Shown: positions 55,105-64,000 of the stretch, in pieces | Layout of the letters: every line of letters begins with the position of its first letter | How positions within the stretch are numbered: position 1 is the first letter of the stretch | NCBI GenBank assembly: GCA_026545225.1 | Contig: CM048845.1 | Coordinates: forward strand, 35,077,001-35,141,000 | Direction: 5' to 3' | Length of the DNA: 64,000 bases | DNA from: Cornus controversa | Lineage: Eukaryota > Streptophyta > Magnoliopsida > Cornales > Cornaceae | Notes under the pieces: generated by a model | Database searches by the model: none | What the model saw: the letters and a program-made list of their open reading frames with translations, nothing else | Told to the model about the DNA's origin: nothing | Position numbers and translations under genes: made by a program

Positions 55105-56979
55105 GCTCAACATCCAAAAAATAGCAAAACCACTACTAGAGTTCCACTTGGACACTCATGTCCCATCCATCATCGGTGCTTTATTTGTAAAATATTTAGA
55201 ATAAAGGGGTGAACACCACTGCGGCTCAGTACAAATATCCCAACCCACCTAAGTGTCGACCCGACACGACCTACATGTATGCATGTCACAACATTTCACG
55301 TATCAGTCAACATACATCATGTTCACTCACCACAATGCATATATGTATACAGGGATGCATTAAACACATATCATGTTTCATAATTCAAATGAAGGCAATA
55401 ATCATACACTTGTCTCTCTCTCAAACTTAACCCGACATCCCAATATGATTCTTAACCGAATCATGAAACCGAGACACTTTTCCACACTATTCTAAATTTT
55501 GCCACCGATTATTTACCTACTCCAAGGTTGATAGACAGCCGTCACCGAGTATTTACCTACTCCAAGGTGACTTGGCCCCCTTTCTTTGAATTCTCACCGA
55601 GTATTTACCTACTCCAAGGTGAGTAAACCACAATCACCGAGTATTTACCTACTCTAAGGCGATTGGGCAACCTTTTTAGAATCTCCACCGAGTATTTACC
55701 TACTCCAAGGTGAGTAAACCACCGTCATCAAGTATCTACCTACTCCAACATGAAGTAATCACTCCAACGCCCTCACCAAGTATTGATCTACTCTAGGCAA
55801 TTCAACCACACTTCCCCGTTTCCTCACAACAGCCCCAATATATATGCATTTCGAACATATAAACATCATGCCTCACAATGCACATGCTAATTGATAAAAC
55901 AAGTAGCATGCATTTCATTTCCACTACACCACACATATATTTACCTATACATGTAAAACCTAGCATAATATCCAAATATGCTCACAAAACTTCACTTAAG
56001 CACACTTTAATCATGCTTCACAAATGCACACATTTTCTTTACAAATATAGCATGCATTTAACTCACTTACAACATATAACGTATATATGCCCAATATAAC
56101 ACATTTCCACATATATGCACAAAAACTAGCATATGAGCATACATGCTCTCATTCTCCCACACTCTCATGCATTTGTCACTCACATCATGCATAGTAGGAG
56201 ATACACATCTATTGCATACAAGAGACTCAAGAGAAGAATAAAAACACCTTATCCCACCCCTCTTACCTCTCTAAAACATCAATACTCAACCTTAGCTCTC
56301 ACCACTTCACCCGAAACCTTAGAATCGACAAGTAGATGAGAAAGAACACCTCTACCTCGAAAATGAAGGCCTTCCAAGCACTTCTCAAAATCCCAGCAAT
56401 GTCAACCTTGCCAAACCGCAACTTTGATCGGTTCATAGGGAAGCTCTAGCCATCCCCTACGCATCTCCCTTCTTCGGCGGAATTTGAATCCACCCGAAGA
56501 CCTCCAAAACCTAGAGAAAAGAGAGAATAAGTGGGAGAAATATAGAGAGAGAAGCAGCCATGAGATATGAAATATATCTACAGATTTTGACCATTTAAGG
56601 TCCCTAGGTCACAAAAAGACCAAAATACCCCTAAGCCACTTAACGCACCTTCCCGGACTCCTTTTTCGATTCCAAAAACTCCTACGGTCTCGAAATCACT
56701 TCCTTAAATCTCTAAACATTTCATCTAAGCCATTCCCAAAAATAAATATTTTTGGAAATTTTCCGGATTCCCGGCCCTACTTAAGTCACATCTCGGGCCC
56801 TGGTTTGACCAAAAAAAGTCAAACTTCTCCAATTCTCCCGAAAACTTCACAAAACCTTAAAAACACTTCCCAAACATGTTTCCTACACTCAAAACATGTT
56901 AAACCCCACTCAAAATGCACTTATGGCAATTATAATGTGAAAAATGCAAAATCGGCCAAAATTGGTCCTGGTCTCTACA
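55105..56979 (-). repeat. Tekay-C 3' LTR, segment right of TRGAG-2
   Basis: Begins with the duplicated GCTCA and ends GGTCCTGGTCTCTACA, the reverse of TGTAGAGACC. It is homologous to 14596-15990 of Tekay-B but carries the tandem dyad array (55502-55802), absent there. Confidence 0.87.
55502..55802. repeat. Tandem array of about 7 dyad-symmetric units in the Tekay-C LTR
   Basis: Same unit as at 41129-41526 (arms TCACC/GGTGA and GAGTA/TACTC), seven copies with the last two degenerate. Confidence 0.88.
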
Positions 56980-57015
56980 ACCTCCCCCCATTAAGGGAAT
57001 TTCGTCCCCGAAATT
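56980..57015 (-). promoter_or_regulatory. PPT and adjacent hairpin of Tekay-C
   Basis: On the minus strand the purine run AATGGGGGGAGGT abuts the LTR. Upstream of it AATTTCG-GGGA-CGAAATT (56998-57015) forms a perfect 7-bp stem, as in Tekay-B (22105-22120). Confidence 0.8.
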
Positions 57016-57095
57016 AGAAACATACCTCAAGTAGAAAAAAACTCAGGGTATTTGGAGTGGACTTCTTGTTCTCGCTCCGACGTAGCCTCCTCGAC

Positions 57096-58426
57096 TCAGT
57101 GATGTCTCCAAAGGACTTTAACCAATGGAATAATCTTGCCCCGAAGCACTTGTTCCCTAGCATGCAAAACTTGTACTGGTCTCTCCTCGTAAGACACATC
57201 CTCCTCGACCTCAAGATTTGTCCAATCTAACACAACTGAAGGATCCAGCTCATACTCTCTCAACATCAAAACATGGAAAGTATTGTGCACACTTGACAAT
57301 TGGGGTTGCAATGCCAAGCGGTATGCAACCTCACCCACACGATCCAATATCTCGAATAGACCGATAAACCGTGGGGATAGCTTTCCGCTACGCCCAAACC
57401 TCATCAAACCCCATCATGGCAAGACCTTCAAGAAGACATGGTCCCCCACCTCAAATGCTAAAGGCTTCCGCCTTTTGTCAGCATAGCTTTTCTGACGACT
57501 CTGAGCCGTAAGCAAACGCTACCGTATAATCTTAATCTTTTATGTAGTCTCTCTGACTATATCCGGCCCCAAAGCCACTGTCTCACTAACCTCTGTCCAA
57601 TAAACTGGCGACCTACAAGGTCTACTATACAAGGCCTCAAATGGAGCCATCTCAATACTAGCTTGGTAGCTATTATTGTACGCGAACTCCACTAATGGAA
57701 AGTCATCCTCCCAACTGCCTCGAAAGTCAAGTGCACATGCTCTAAGCATATCTGACTGACCATCTGTCTGAGGATGGAAAGTCGTACTAAAATGGAGGTC
57801 CGTATCAAGTGCAGCCTGAAAACTCTGCCAAAATCATGATGTGAATCTTAGATCCCTATCGGACACAATGGAAATAGGCACTCCATGTAGTCTCACAATC
57901 TAACCAATATACAACCGACTAAGAGTATCCACATCATTTGTCACTCGAATAGAGAGAAAATGAGCCACCTTGGTCAACCTATCCACAATGACCCAAACTG
58001 TATCATGACTCTTCCTTGTCCTAGGTAACCCGTCATAAAGTCCATAGTGATGTGTTCCCACTTCCACATAGTTACCGGTAAGAGTTGTAACAAACCTGTC
58101 GGTCTCTGATGCTCGACCTTCACTTGTTGGCAAGTGAGGCACCTCGCCACAAATCGTGCGACGTCCTTTTTCATGCCCTTCCACCAATACTGTCTACGAA
58201 GGTTGTGGTACATCTTGGTACCACCGGGAAGTACTGCAAGTCTGGAGCTATGAAACTCCCTCAGAACCTCATCCCTACAAGCCAATGGAACAACTATTTT
58301 GCCTCTGAACCTCAGACCTCCGTCTGAATGGATAACCCAATCCTCCACTGCCTCGCCACCCGTAATCTGAGTGCGAATGCTCTTTAACTCTGTGTCATGC
58401 CTCTGCTCCTCAACCACCCTACTCAC
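57096..58426 (-). pseudogene. pol: Tekay-C integrase with C-terminal chromodomain
   Basis: The zinc-binding region at 57974-58426 includes REFHSSRLAVLPGGTKMYHNLRR and CLTCQQVK. The catalytic core begins in another frame (WVIVDRLTKVAHFLSI), with a stop near 57900, and continues as LVEFAYNNSYQASIEMAPFEALYS (57540-57749). The C-terminal part at 57096-57407 has GRSGKLSPRFIGLFEIL and LHPQ-type spacing, then YEERPVQVLHAREQVLRGK and VKVLWRHH, which is a chromovirus chromodomain and would direct integration to particular chromatin. At least two frameshifts and several stops are present. Confidence 0.83.
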
Positions 58427-58435
58427 TAGAGTTGG

Positions 58436-59735
58436 TTACGCTATGAGTGTGAATAAGGTGGCCTGTCCATCACTCTCACTGAAGCACAATACCATTTCTG
58501 AGATGTCTTCCATCATCTTCCATTCACGGATGGCAATACTAGCCAAAGTACCATGTGATTTCCTGCTTAATGTATCGGCAACCACATTAGCCTTCCCCGG
58601 GTGATACTGAAGATTAAAGTTATAGTCTTCCATGTATTCAGCCCATCTCCTCTGTCTCATATTCAAGTCCTTTTGTGTAAAATGGTACTTCAAGCTCTTA
58701 TGATCGAAGAAAACTTCAAACTTCTCTCTGTAGAGATAATGCCTCCACCTTTTCAAAGCAAAAATTACCGCTGCCAACTCCAAGTCATAAGTCGGGTAAT
58801 TCTACTCGTGGATCTTCAACTGTCGGGAACCATATGCAATAACCCTCTCGGTCTGCATCAACACACATCCCAAACCATCTTGTGAAGCATCATAGTAGAT
58901 AACATAACCTAAATCGTGCTCAGGAATAATCAATATTGGAGCACTAGTCAATCTACGCTTCAATTCCATAAAGGAATGCTCGCAAGCCTCGTTCCACTCA
59001 AACTTAACTCCTTTACGAGTAATTTTGGTCATCGGCATACAAATGGTGCTCTCTCAATGTCTGTAACACTGTCCTCAAATGGATCTCATGCTCTTTCATA
59101 GAAGAAGAATACACAAGAATGTCGTCCATGAAGGCCACCACAAACCTATCCAAGTACACCCTGAATATCCGGTTCATCAAATCCATGAACACTGCCGGTG
59201 CGTTCGTCAAACCAAATGGCATAACTAAAAACTTATAGTGGCCATATCTAGTTTGAAAAGCTGTCTTCGGAATATCCTCTTCCCTTACCTTCAACTGGTA
59301 ATACCCCGACCTCAAGTTGATCTTCAAAAAAGAAGTCGAACCCTTAAGCTGATCAAACAAGTCATCTATCCTTGGCAAAGGATACTTGTTATTAATCATT
59401 GCTTGGTTCAACTTACGGTAGTCTATGAATAATCATAAAGATCCATCCTTCTTTTTAGCAAACAGGACCGGAGCTCCCCAAGGTGATGTACTAGGTCATA
59501 CAAATCCCTTATCCAACAATTCTTGCAATTGATCTTTCAACTCCATCAACTCTGCCGGTGCCATTTGGTACGGTGCCATAGAGATAAGCGCGGTACTTGG
59601 AGCAAGATCAATGCTAAACACAACAACTCTCATCAGAGGTAACTTTGTCAAGTCCTCCGGAAACACATCCACAAACTCTCTAACCACCAGTGGAAATCCT
59701 CCATTGGTCACAATCTCATCCTCCTCGGCTAACAA
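58436..59735 (-). pseudogene. pol: Tekay-C reverse transcriptase and RNase H
   Basis: The RT N-terminus at 59496-59735 ([13 protein letters not shown] ... [14 protein letters not shown]) is followed by two in-frame TGA codons near 59493 and 59435, which are Arg positions in related RTs. The RT core at 59013-59411 has [29 protein letters not shown] and the catalytic [10 protein letters not shown] frameshift follows. RNase H runs from YYDASQDGLGCVLMQ (58802-59038) through a stop to FFDHKSLKYHF and ANVVADTLSRKSHG (58436-58783). Confidence 0.83.
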
Positions 59736-59750
59736 GCTAGCTAGGAAATA

Positions 59751-60278
59751 TCAAACCCCGTTCCACACACCAGAACCAAGTAGAGACAGAACGTAGAAAT
59801 CATCCCGCTCTCCCATAAAATAAAAGTAATCACCTTCGGGTGTGCACACTGTCACTCTCCTATGGAGACAATCAATCATGGCTCTAAATGTAGATAGCCA
59901 GTCCATACCTAGAATGACATCAAAAGTGGTCATGTCTAGCAACACAAAGTCAAACACTAGTCGACGCCCAGCAACCTTGATCTCACAAGACTGACACACT
60001 CTATCCAGGGTAACCCTACCCCCAACTGGTGTATCAATGGACAATGGTGACTCCAATGATGACACCCACAGCCCCAAGGCACAAGCAAATGCAACAGATA
60101 TGCATGAATGTGATACACTCGAATCTATCAACACCCTAGCCCACGAGCTAGAAAGTAGGAAAATACCTCTGACCACCGACGGTCCCGATACATCCTCTGC
60201 CGGAGCAAGCGTGAACACACGGCCCCGTGACTGCTGCCCAATCCCATGTAGCCCTGACTGCTGACTAGAAGCAGGCAT
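59751..60278 (-). pseudogene. pol: Tekay-C aspartic protease
   Basis: Open 175-aa stretch. The active-site region reads VLIDSSVSHSCIS, where the usual D-S/T-G motif has lost its Gly (DSS), and FDVILGMDWLS is the typical second motif. A catalytically impaired protease is likely. The first residues (MPASSQQSGLHGIG) are the gag-protease linker rather than a true start. Confidence 0.75.
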
Positions 60279-60807
60279 GGGACCCTTCGCTACTCGTGAT
60301 CCCTGTACTGACTGTGTTGGCTGCAGTGGCGGTAATGCCCTGAAGCTAAACTGAACTGTAGTCGTCTGTCCAGCTGTCTGCTGAGTCCCTGTACCACTCT
60401 ATATCACCTGTCTTCGTGGGTAGTTAGCTTTCACATGTCCGAGTTGTTTATAAGAGAAACACACCCTCTCCCCTACTATCCCTGCTGGCACTGGAGCCAC
60501 TGTATGTCCCTGTGGCCACTCCTTACTAAAATGGAAAATCTGATGGCAATTATAGCACACCACAGAAGATCATGAAGATCTAGAAGGCAAGGCCAATGAA
60601 GGTACCGAGCGAGCTTGTTGCTGCCCTTGGAAACCTGACTTGCCCTCCCTATTCCTCTTCTGCCCTTGACTACCCGAAGATGCCCCCGCATTCTTCGCTT
60701 GCTGTTTAGACTCCCATATTCTTTGGGTGTCCCTGTCATCTTCCTCAGCCACTAAGGCTCTATCAACCACTTCATTGTAGGCCCTTAGACCTAAAATGGA
60801 TACCCTC
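60279..60807 (-). pseudogene. gag: Tekay-C gag C-terminal fragment with degenerate zinc knuckles
   Basis: Basic linker (KQQAKNAGASSGSQGQKR) and two knuckles that have lost ligands: CYNCHQIFHFSKEW (last Cys replaced by Trp) and CFSYKQLGHVKANY (two Cys replaced by Tyr). Stops and a frameshift are present. Cut at 60807 by the Athila-5 LTR. Confidence 0.65.
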
Positions 60808-62318
60808 TGATAGGCGATGAATGTTACGCATTCTAGCCTCTTAACTTATGTACTTTATTCTCTTAGTGGTAGACTATTTTGTGATTTTACTTTGTTTTAG
60901 TGTTTTCTGTATTTTCAGGGCCTTAATGATTATTTCAATTAAAACCAAGCTTTTGGGCTTTTAAAGAAGACATCCAAGATGGTGAGATGAAGCCTACATC
61001 AAGGAGATTTACTCAACCATTTATTTCAACTCAAATCAGCCCAAGGAAGAGGTCCAAGAGAATTACAACTGCTTAAGAAGGTTTCGGGCCTGAAGCCCAA
61101 ATCTGCGCATCATACAGTCTTAATCCCGTTTTGGAAAACGGAACAGAAGTCTTATTTTCGAGCCTCAAAATGACATTATTTTCGCTTAGGGTTGAACGAA
61201 ACTTGATTCTGCACACTTTTGTATATCACGAAAATTCCGTAAATCAGACTTCTAGTGGGTCAAAAGTTGGGCCGAAGTCAGTAGGAAAAACCCACCTGAT
61301 TAGTGCTGCGGGAAACCCTAATTTATTCCTAATTGGATTAGGACTTTGGTGTATTCTCTTGGGCAATAAAGTGAAGAATAAGTTGAGTTGAGAGGGAGAT
61401 TATAGAGAGATTGGAGAGTCTGAGAGGGCTGAGAAGATAACAGAAACATATTGCAGAGCCATTGGAGAACGAAGTTATATGCATAATTCATGAAGATGAT
61501 GCCTTCTTCCTCAACAACTGAAGCTTCTTCTTCTACCTTGAGCGGCTAGTTCATCCACTAGGGTTTTGATGTAGCCCTAACAAAGCATCAATGGTTTGAT
61601 TGTTTTAATTATTGGGGACCTTTATATATATGCATAGATTGTGTAATTCAAAGGATTCTTATTATAGAATTGAGCAATAAAAGTCTTGTAAATTCAGTTT
61701 CAATGATTTCTTATCTTGTCCTAGATATTTAGTTATCATTATTGAACTCAATCTCTCTTGTTTTCGGTGATCATGAGAGAGATTATTACACAATGGTAAT
61801 CACTGAATATATTGTTAAGAGCTTTGATGGATTATGCCTAGAGAAGATGAACCATACTGCACCCCAGATTAGAGTAGTTAGGCAGATGGCCCATGCCAAT
61901 CGAAGATAGTCCATGGCTTAGCCTTAATCATATGTTATCTTCTTGACGGATGAAGGTGAGCTTGTAGCCACCAACACCACTTATGCATGATGTAATTCCC
62001 CTATAGTTGATTTAATTGACCATTGATTGTGGAGTTAGTGGTGAAATCAAACACCCTAGATTTCTCTCATATTAGCTTCATTATTTATTTACCTTTGATT
62101 TATTTTATTTTATCTTTTTAATTGTTTTAGTTTAAAAATTAGAATTCTTTTCTTCATAAATTTAATTAGAATTAATTCAGTTTTGCAACTCATCAGACCA
62201 TAATCCCTGAGGTACGATACCCCTTTCGATAGCCCTATTCTGCAAGGAATTCATTCTATTGCGAAGTGTGGAAAATTTTAATTGATATACTTTTTGAGTC
62301 ACACTCACACACGAATAA
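60808..62318 (+). repeat. 5' LTR of Athila-5 (1511 bp)
   Basis: TGATAGGCGATGAATG ... CACACACGAATAA (terminal CA decayed to AA). It is related over most of its length to the TRGAG LTRs but differs in a central block (61370-61520), where it matches Athila-3 instead. Confidence 0.87.
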
Positions 62319-62323
62319 ATTTT

Positions 62324-62340
62324 TGGCGCCATTGCCAGGG
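62324..62340 (+). promoter_or_regulatory. Primer-binding site, tRNA-Asp type (Athila-5)
   Basis: TGGCGCCATTGCCAGGG, two mismatches to the tRNA-Asp(GTC) complement. Confidence 0.8.
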
Positions 62341-62463
62341 CTTATCTATTTGATTGATTGGATTTTACAGAATTAATTTTAATTGAATTTTTAGTTTAGA
62401 AAATTTTTATCTTTTATTTTTAATTTTGTTTTTGTTTTCTTTTCAGGTGCTTTTTGCTAATAT

Positions 62464-64000
62464 ATGCAAGGTCGTCATTCTGTAGCTGATCCTTTGATAC
62501 CTCTTGATCCTGAGCCTGAACGTACTCTTAGACAACAGAGGAACATCCCTGTTGATACCATTGTGCAAGAGGAAGAATCACTTGAAGACATGGTAGAAGA
62601 GAGGAATAACAACCTTGTTCCTAATACTGATGGAGAAAGAGCTAGATTGCTGAGGGACTACTATGTTCTTGAGAAATATACCTCGCCAGCAGGTTTTCAA
62701 CTGCCTAATGCACAGCACAGAATTATGAGATCAAGTCCAGCATTATTCAGATGCTACCATCTTATTTTGGGATGACTCAAGAAGACCCTTACAAGCATCT
62801 AGATGACTTCATTAAAGTGTGCTCAACTACAAAAATTCACAACTTCTCTGAAGATGCTTTCAGAATGAGACTTTTTCCATTCTCTCTGAAAGACAAAGCA
62901 AAATATTGGTTCAACTCTCTACCGGCAGGTTCTATCACGACTTGGACTCAGATGCAACATGAGTTTCTCAAGAAGTATTTTCCGATAGGGAAGACCAATC
63001 AGTTCAGACGTGCTATCACTGGTTTCTCCCAACATGAGGGGGAACAATTTTATGAGACATGGGAAAGATTCAAGGACCTTCTTAGGAAGTGTCCCCATCA
63101 TCAAGTTCCTAAGTAGCAACTAGTGTAGAGTTTTCATGAAGGGCTGACAGAAGCCAACAGACAGATGGTTGATACATCTTGTGGAGGTACTTTTATGTTG
63201 AAGAGTGAAAAAGAGGCATGGACTTTATTTGAAAATCTTAGTGACAACTCTCTACAACATGTGTCCTCTACTCGTTCTAGCAAACTTGCCACTGTAAGGA
63301 AGACTGATGGGATTTTTGAGGTTGGTGCTTCAGAAGCTATGCCAACCGACATTGATTTAATTGCAAAGAAGGTAGCAACAATTATAGCTGCCAATGAAAC
63401 TCCTTCTACTTCTAATTCTTCATTGCTAGGCCCTTGTGAATTTTGCTCTAGTCTTATGCATAATGTGAGCAATTGTCCTTCAGTGGGGCAATTTTTGATA
63501 TTCAACATGAGCAAGTTCAAGCTACATTCACTGGACCAATGAATCCTCCACGAGGTAATACTTACAATCCCACATGGAGGAATCATCCTGGTTTCTCTTA
63601 CAGTAATCAAGGGGCAGCAATGCAACCATCATATCAACCTAGGACTTTTGTGCCTCAACAACAATATCAAATACAAAGTCCTATGGCCCAAAGAATTTCT
63701 GTTATTGAAGACAAGCTGACACTTACCTTGTCTAAATTTGACAAGCTTGATTCTCTTATCGAGACAGTGCAAGCTACTGCAGCAATAGTACAATCTACGG
63801 TCCAACTAGTGCACTCGCATTCTCAATCCATTGCCAAATTGGAATCTCAGTTTGGATAGCTTGCTACTTCATTGAGTAGAATAGAAGAAGGGAAGCTCCC
63901 TAGTCAACCAATTATTAATCCAAGAGGGATGCAAGCTTCCACAAGCAACTCACACCATGAGCAAGTCCAGGCCATTACCACTTTGAGAAGTGGGAAAATA
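62464..64000 (+). pseudogene. gag: Athila-5 gag, broken, runs off the window
   Basis: ATG 62464 (MQGRHSVADPLIPLDPEPERT) is the fullest gag N-terminus in the window. A one-base deletion near 62710 shifts the frame. The core continues in 62751-63116 (EDPYKHLDDFIKVCS ... KCPHHQVPK) to a TAG where TRGAG-2 has Trp, with another stop near 63127. 63165-63542 carries the knuckle CEFCSSLMHNVSNC, then a one-base loss near 63490 shifts the frame again. A TAG near 63857 follows SQFG. Protease and pol are beyond the window. Confidence 0.82.

Larger units (their letters stand above)
46409..60807 (-). mobile_element. Tekay-C: chromodomain Ty3/gypsy element, minus strand, truncated by Athila-5
   Basis: Read leftwards: gag C-terminus (cut at 60807 by the Athila-5 LTR), protease, RT, RNase H, integrase with chromodomain, hairpin and PPT, 3' LTR (46409-47548 plus 55110-56979, split by TRGAG-2). 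It inserted into the ORF3-like region of Athila-3; the candidate 5-bp flank ATTTC (46404-46408) has no partner in the window. Several nonsense and frameshift mutations make it non-functional. Confidence 0.88.
60808..64000 (+). mobile_element. Athila-5: plus-strand Athila element, right end outside window
   Basis: Complete 5' LTR, PBS and gag closely related to Athila-3. It starts cleanly at a TG end within the Tekay-C gag, so it inserted there. The 5-bp flank CCCTC (60803-60807) cannot be paired within the window. Confidence 0.85.

Overview
This window looks like plant nuclear heterochromatin, probably from a eudicot, and is almost wholly built of nested Ty3/gypsy LTR retrotransposons. The evidence is AT-rich sequence, primer-binding sites matching plant tRNA-Asp(GTC) and initiator tRNA-Met, Athila-type and chromodomain (Tekay/Del-like) polyproteins, and long LTRs. 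I found no convincing host gene, rRNA, tRNA or CRISPR array. The species cannot be named from the sequence.

Layout. 1-8868: Athila-1 (minus), cut by the left window edge, with a gag-pol frame broken by a single in-frame stop and a 5' LTR at 7621-8868. 8869-12313: Athila-2 (plus), a decayed LTR end, gag, protease and start of RT, into whose LTR Athila-1 inserted. 12452-14595: first half of a long chromovirus LTR (family A). 14596-24071: Tekay-B (plus), a gag-only element with 2.7-kb LTRs, a 0.9-kb minisatellite and no pol. 24072-46408: Athila-3 (plus), whose truncated 5' LTR is fused to the truncated Tekay-B 3' LTR and whose coding region is split by two insertions with perfect 5-bp target-site duplications: TRGAG-1 (26835-38525, minus, TSD ACAAG) and a 4.2-kb family A solo LTR (40016-44240, TSD CTTTT). 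TRGAG-1 itself holds a 4.2-kb Helitron-like insertion (28759-33004). 46409-60807: Tekay-C (minus), a decayed chromovirus with chromodomain integrase, whose 3' LTR is split by TRGAG-2 (47549-55104, plus, TSD GCTCA), a very young complete element. 60808-64000: Athila-5 (plus), 5' LTR and broken gag, running off the right edge.

How the parts relate. TRGAG-1 and TRGAG-2 are two copies of one non-autonomous Athila derivative that keeps gag, LTRs, PBS and PPT but has lost protease, RT, RNase H and integrase through the same internal deletions. It has therefore multiplied as a gag-only family (compare the published TR-GAG class) and presumably used enzymes from an Athila-3/Athila-5-like partner. TRGAG-2 carries an intact 612-aa Gag and LTRs in which I see one difference over 1435 bp, so it moved recently.

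The least explained sequence is non-coding: clusters of GATCGATC palindromes after the coding region of three Athila-type copies, CGATTAATCG-type palindromes near the end of Tekay LTRs, a tandem array of dyad-symmetric units in two LTR families, a compound minisatellite with partly compensating stem changes in Tekay-B, and repeated polypurine-tract-like motifs inside the TRGAG 3' region. All comparisons were made by eye.
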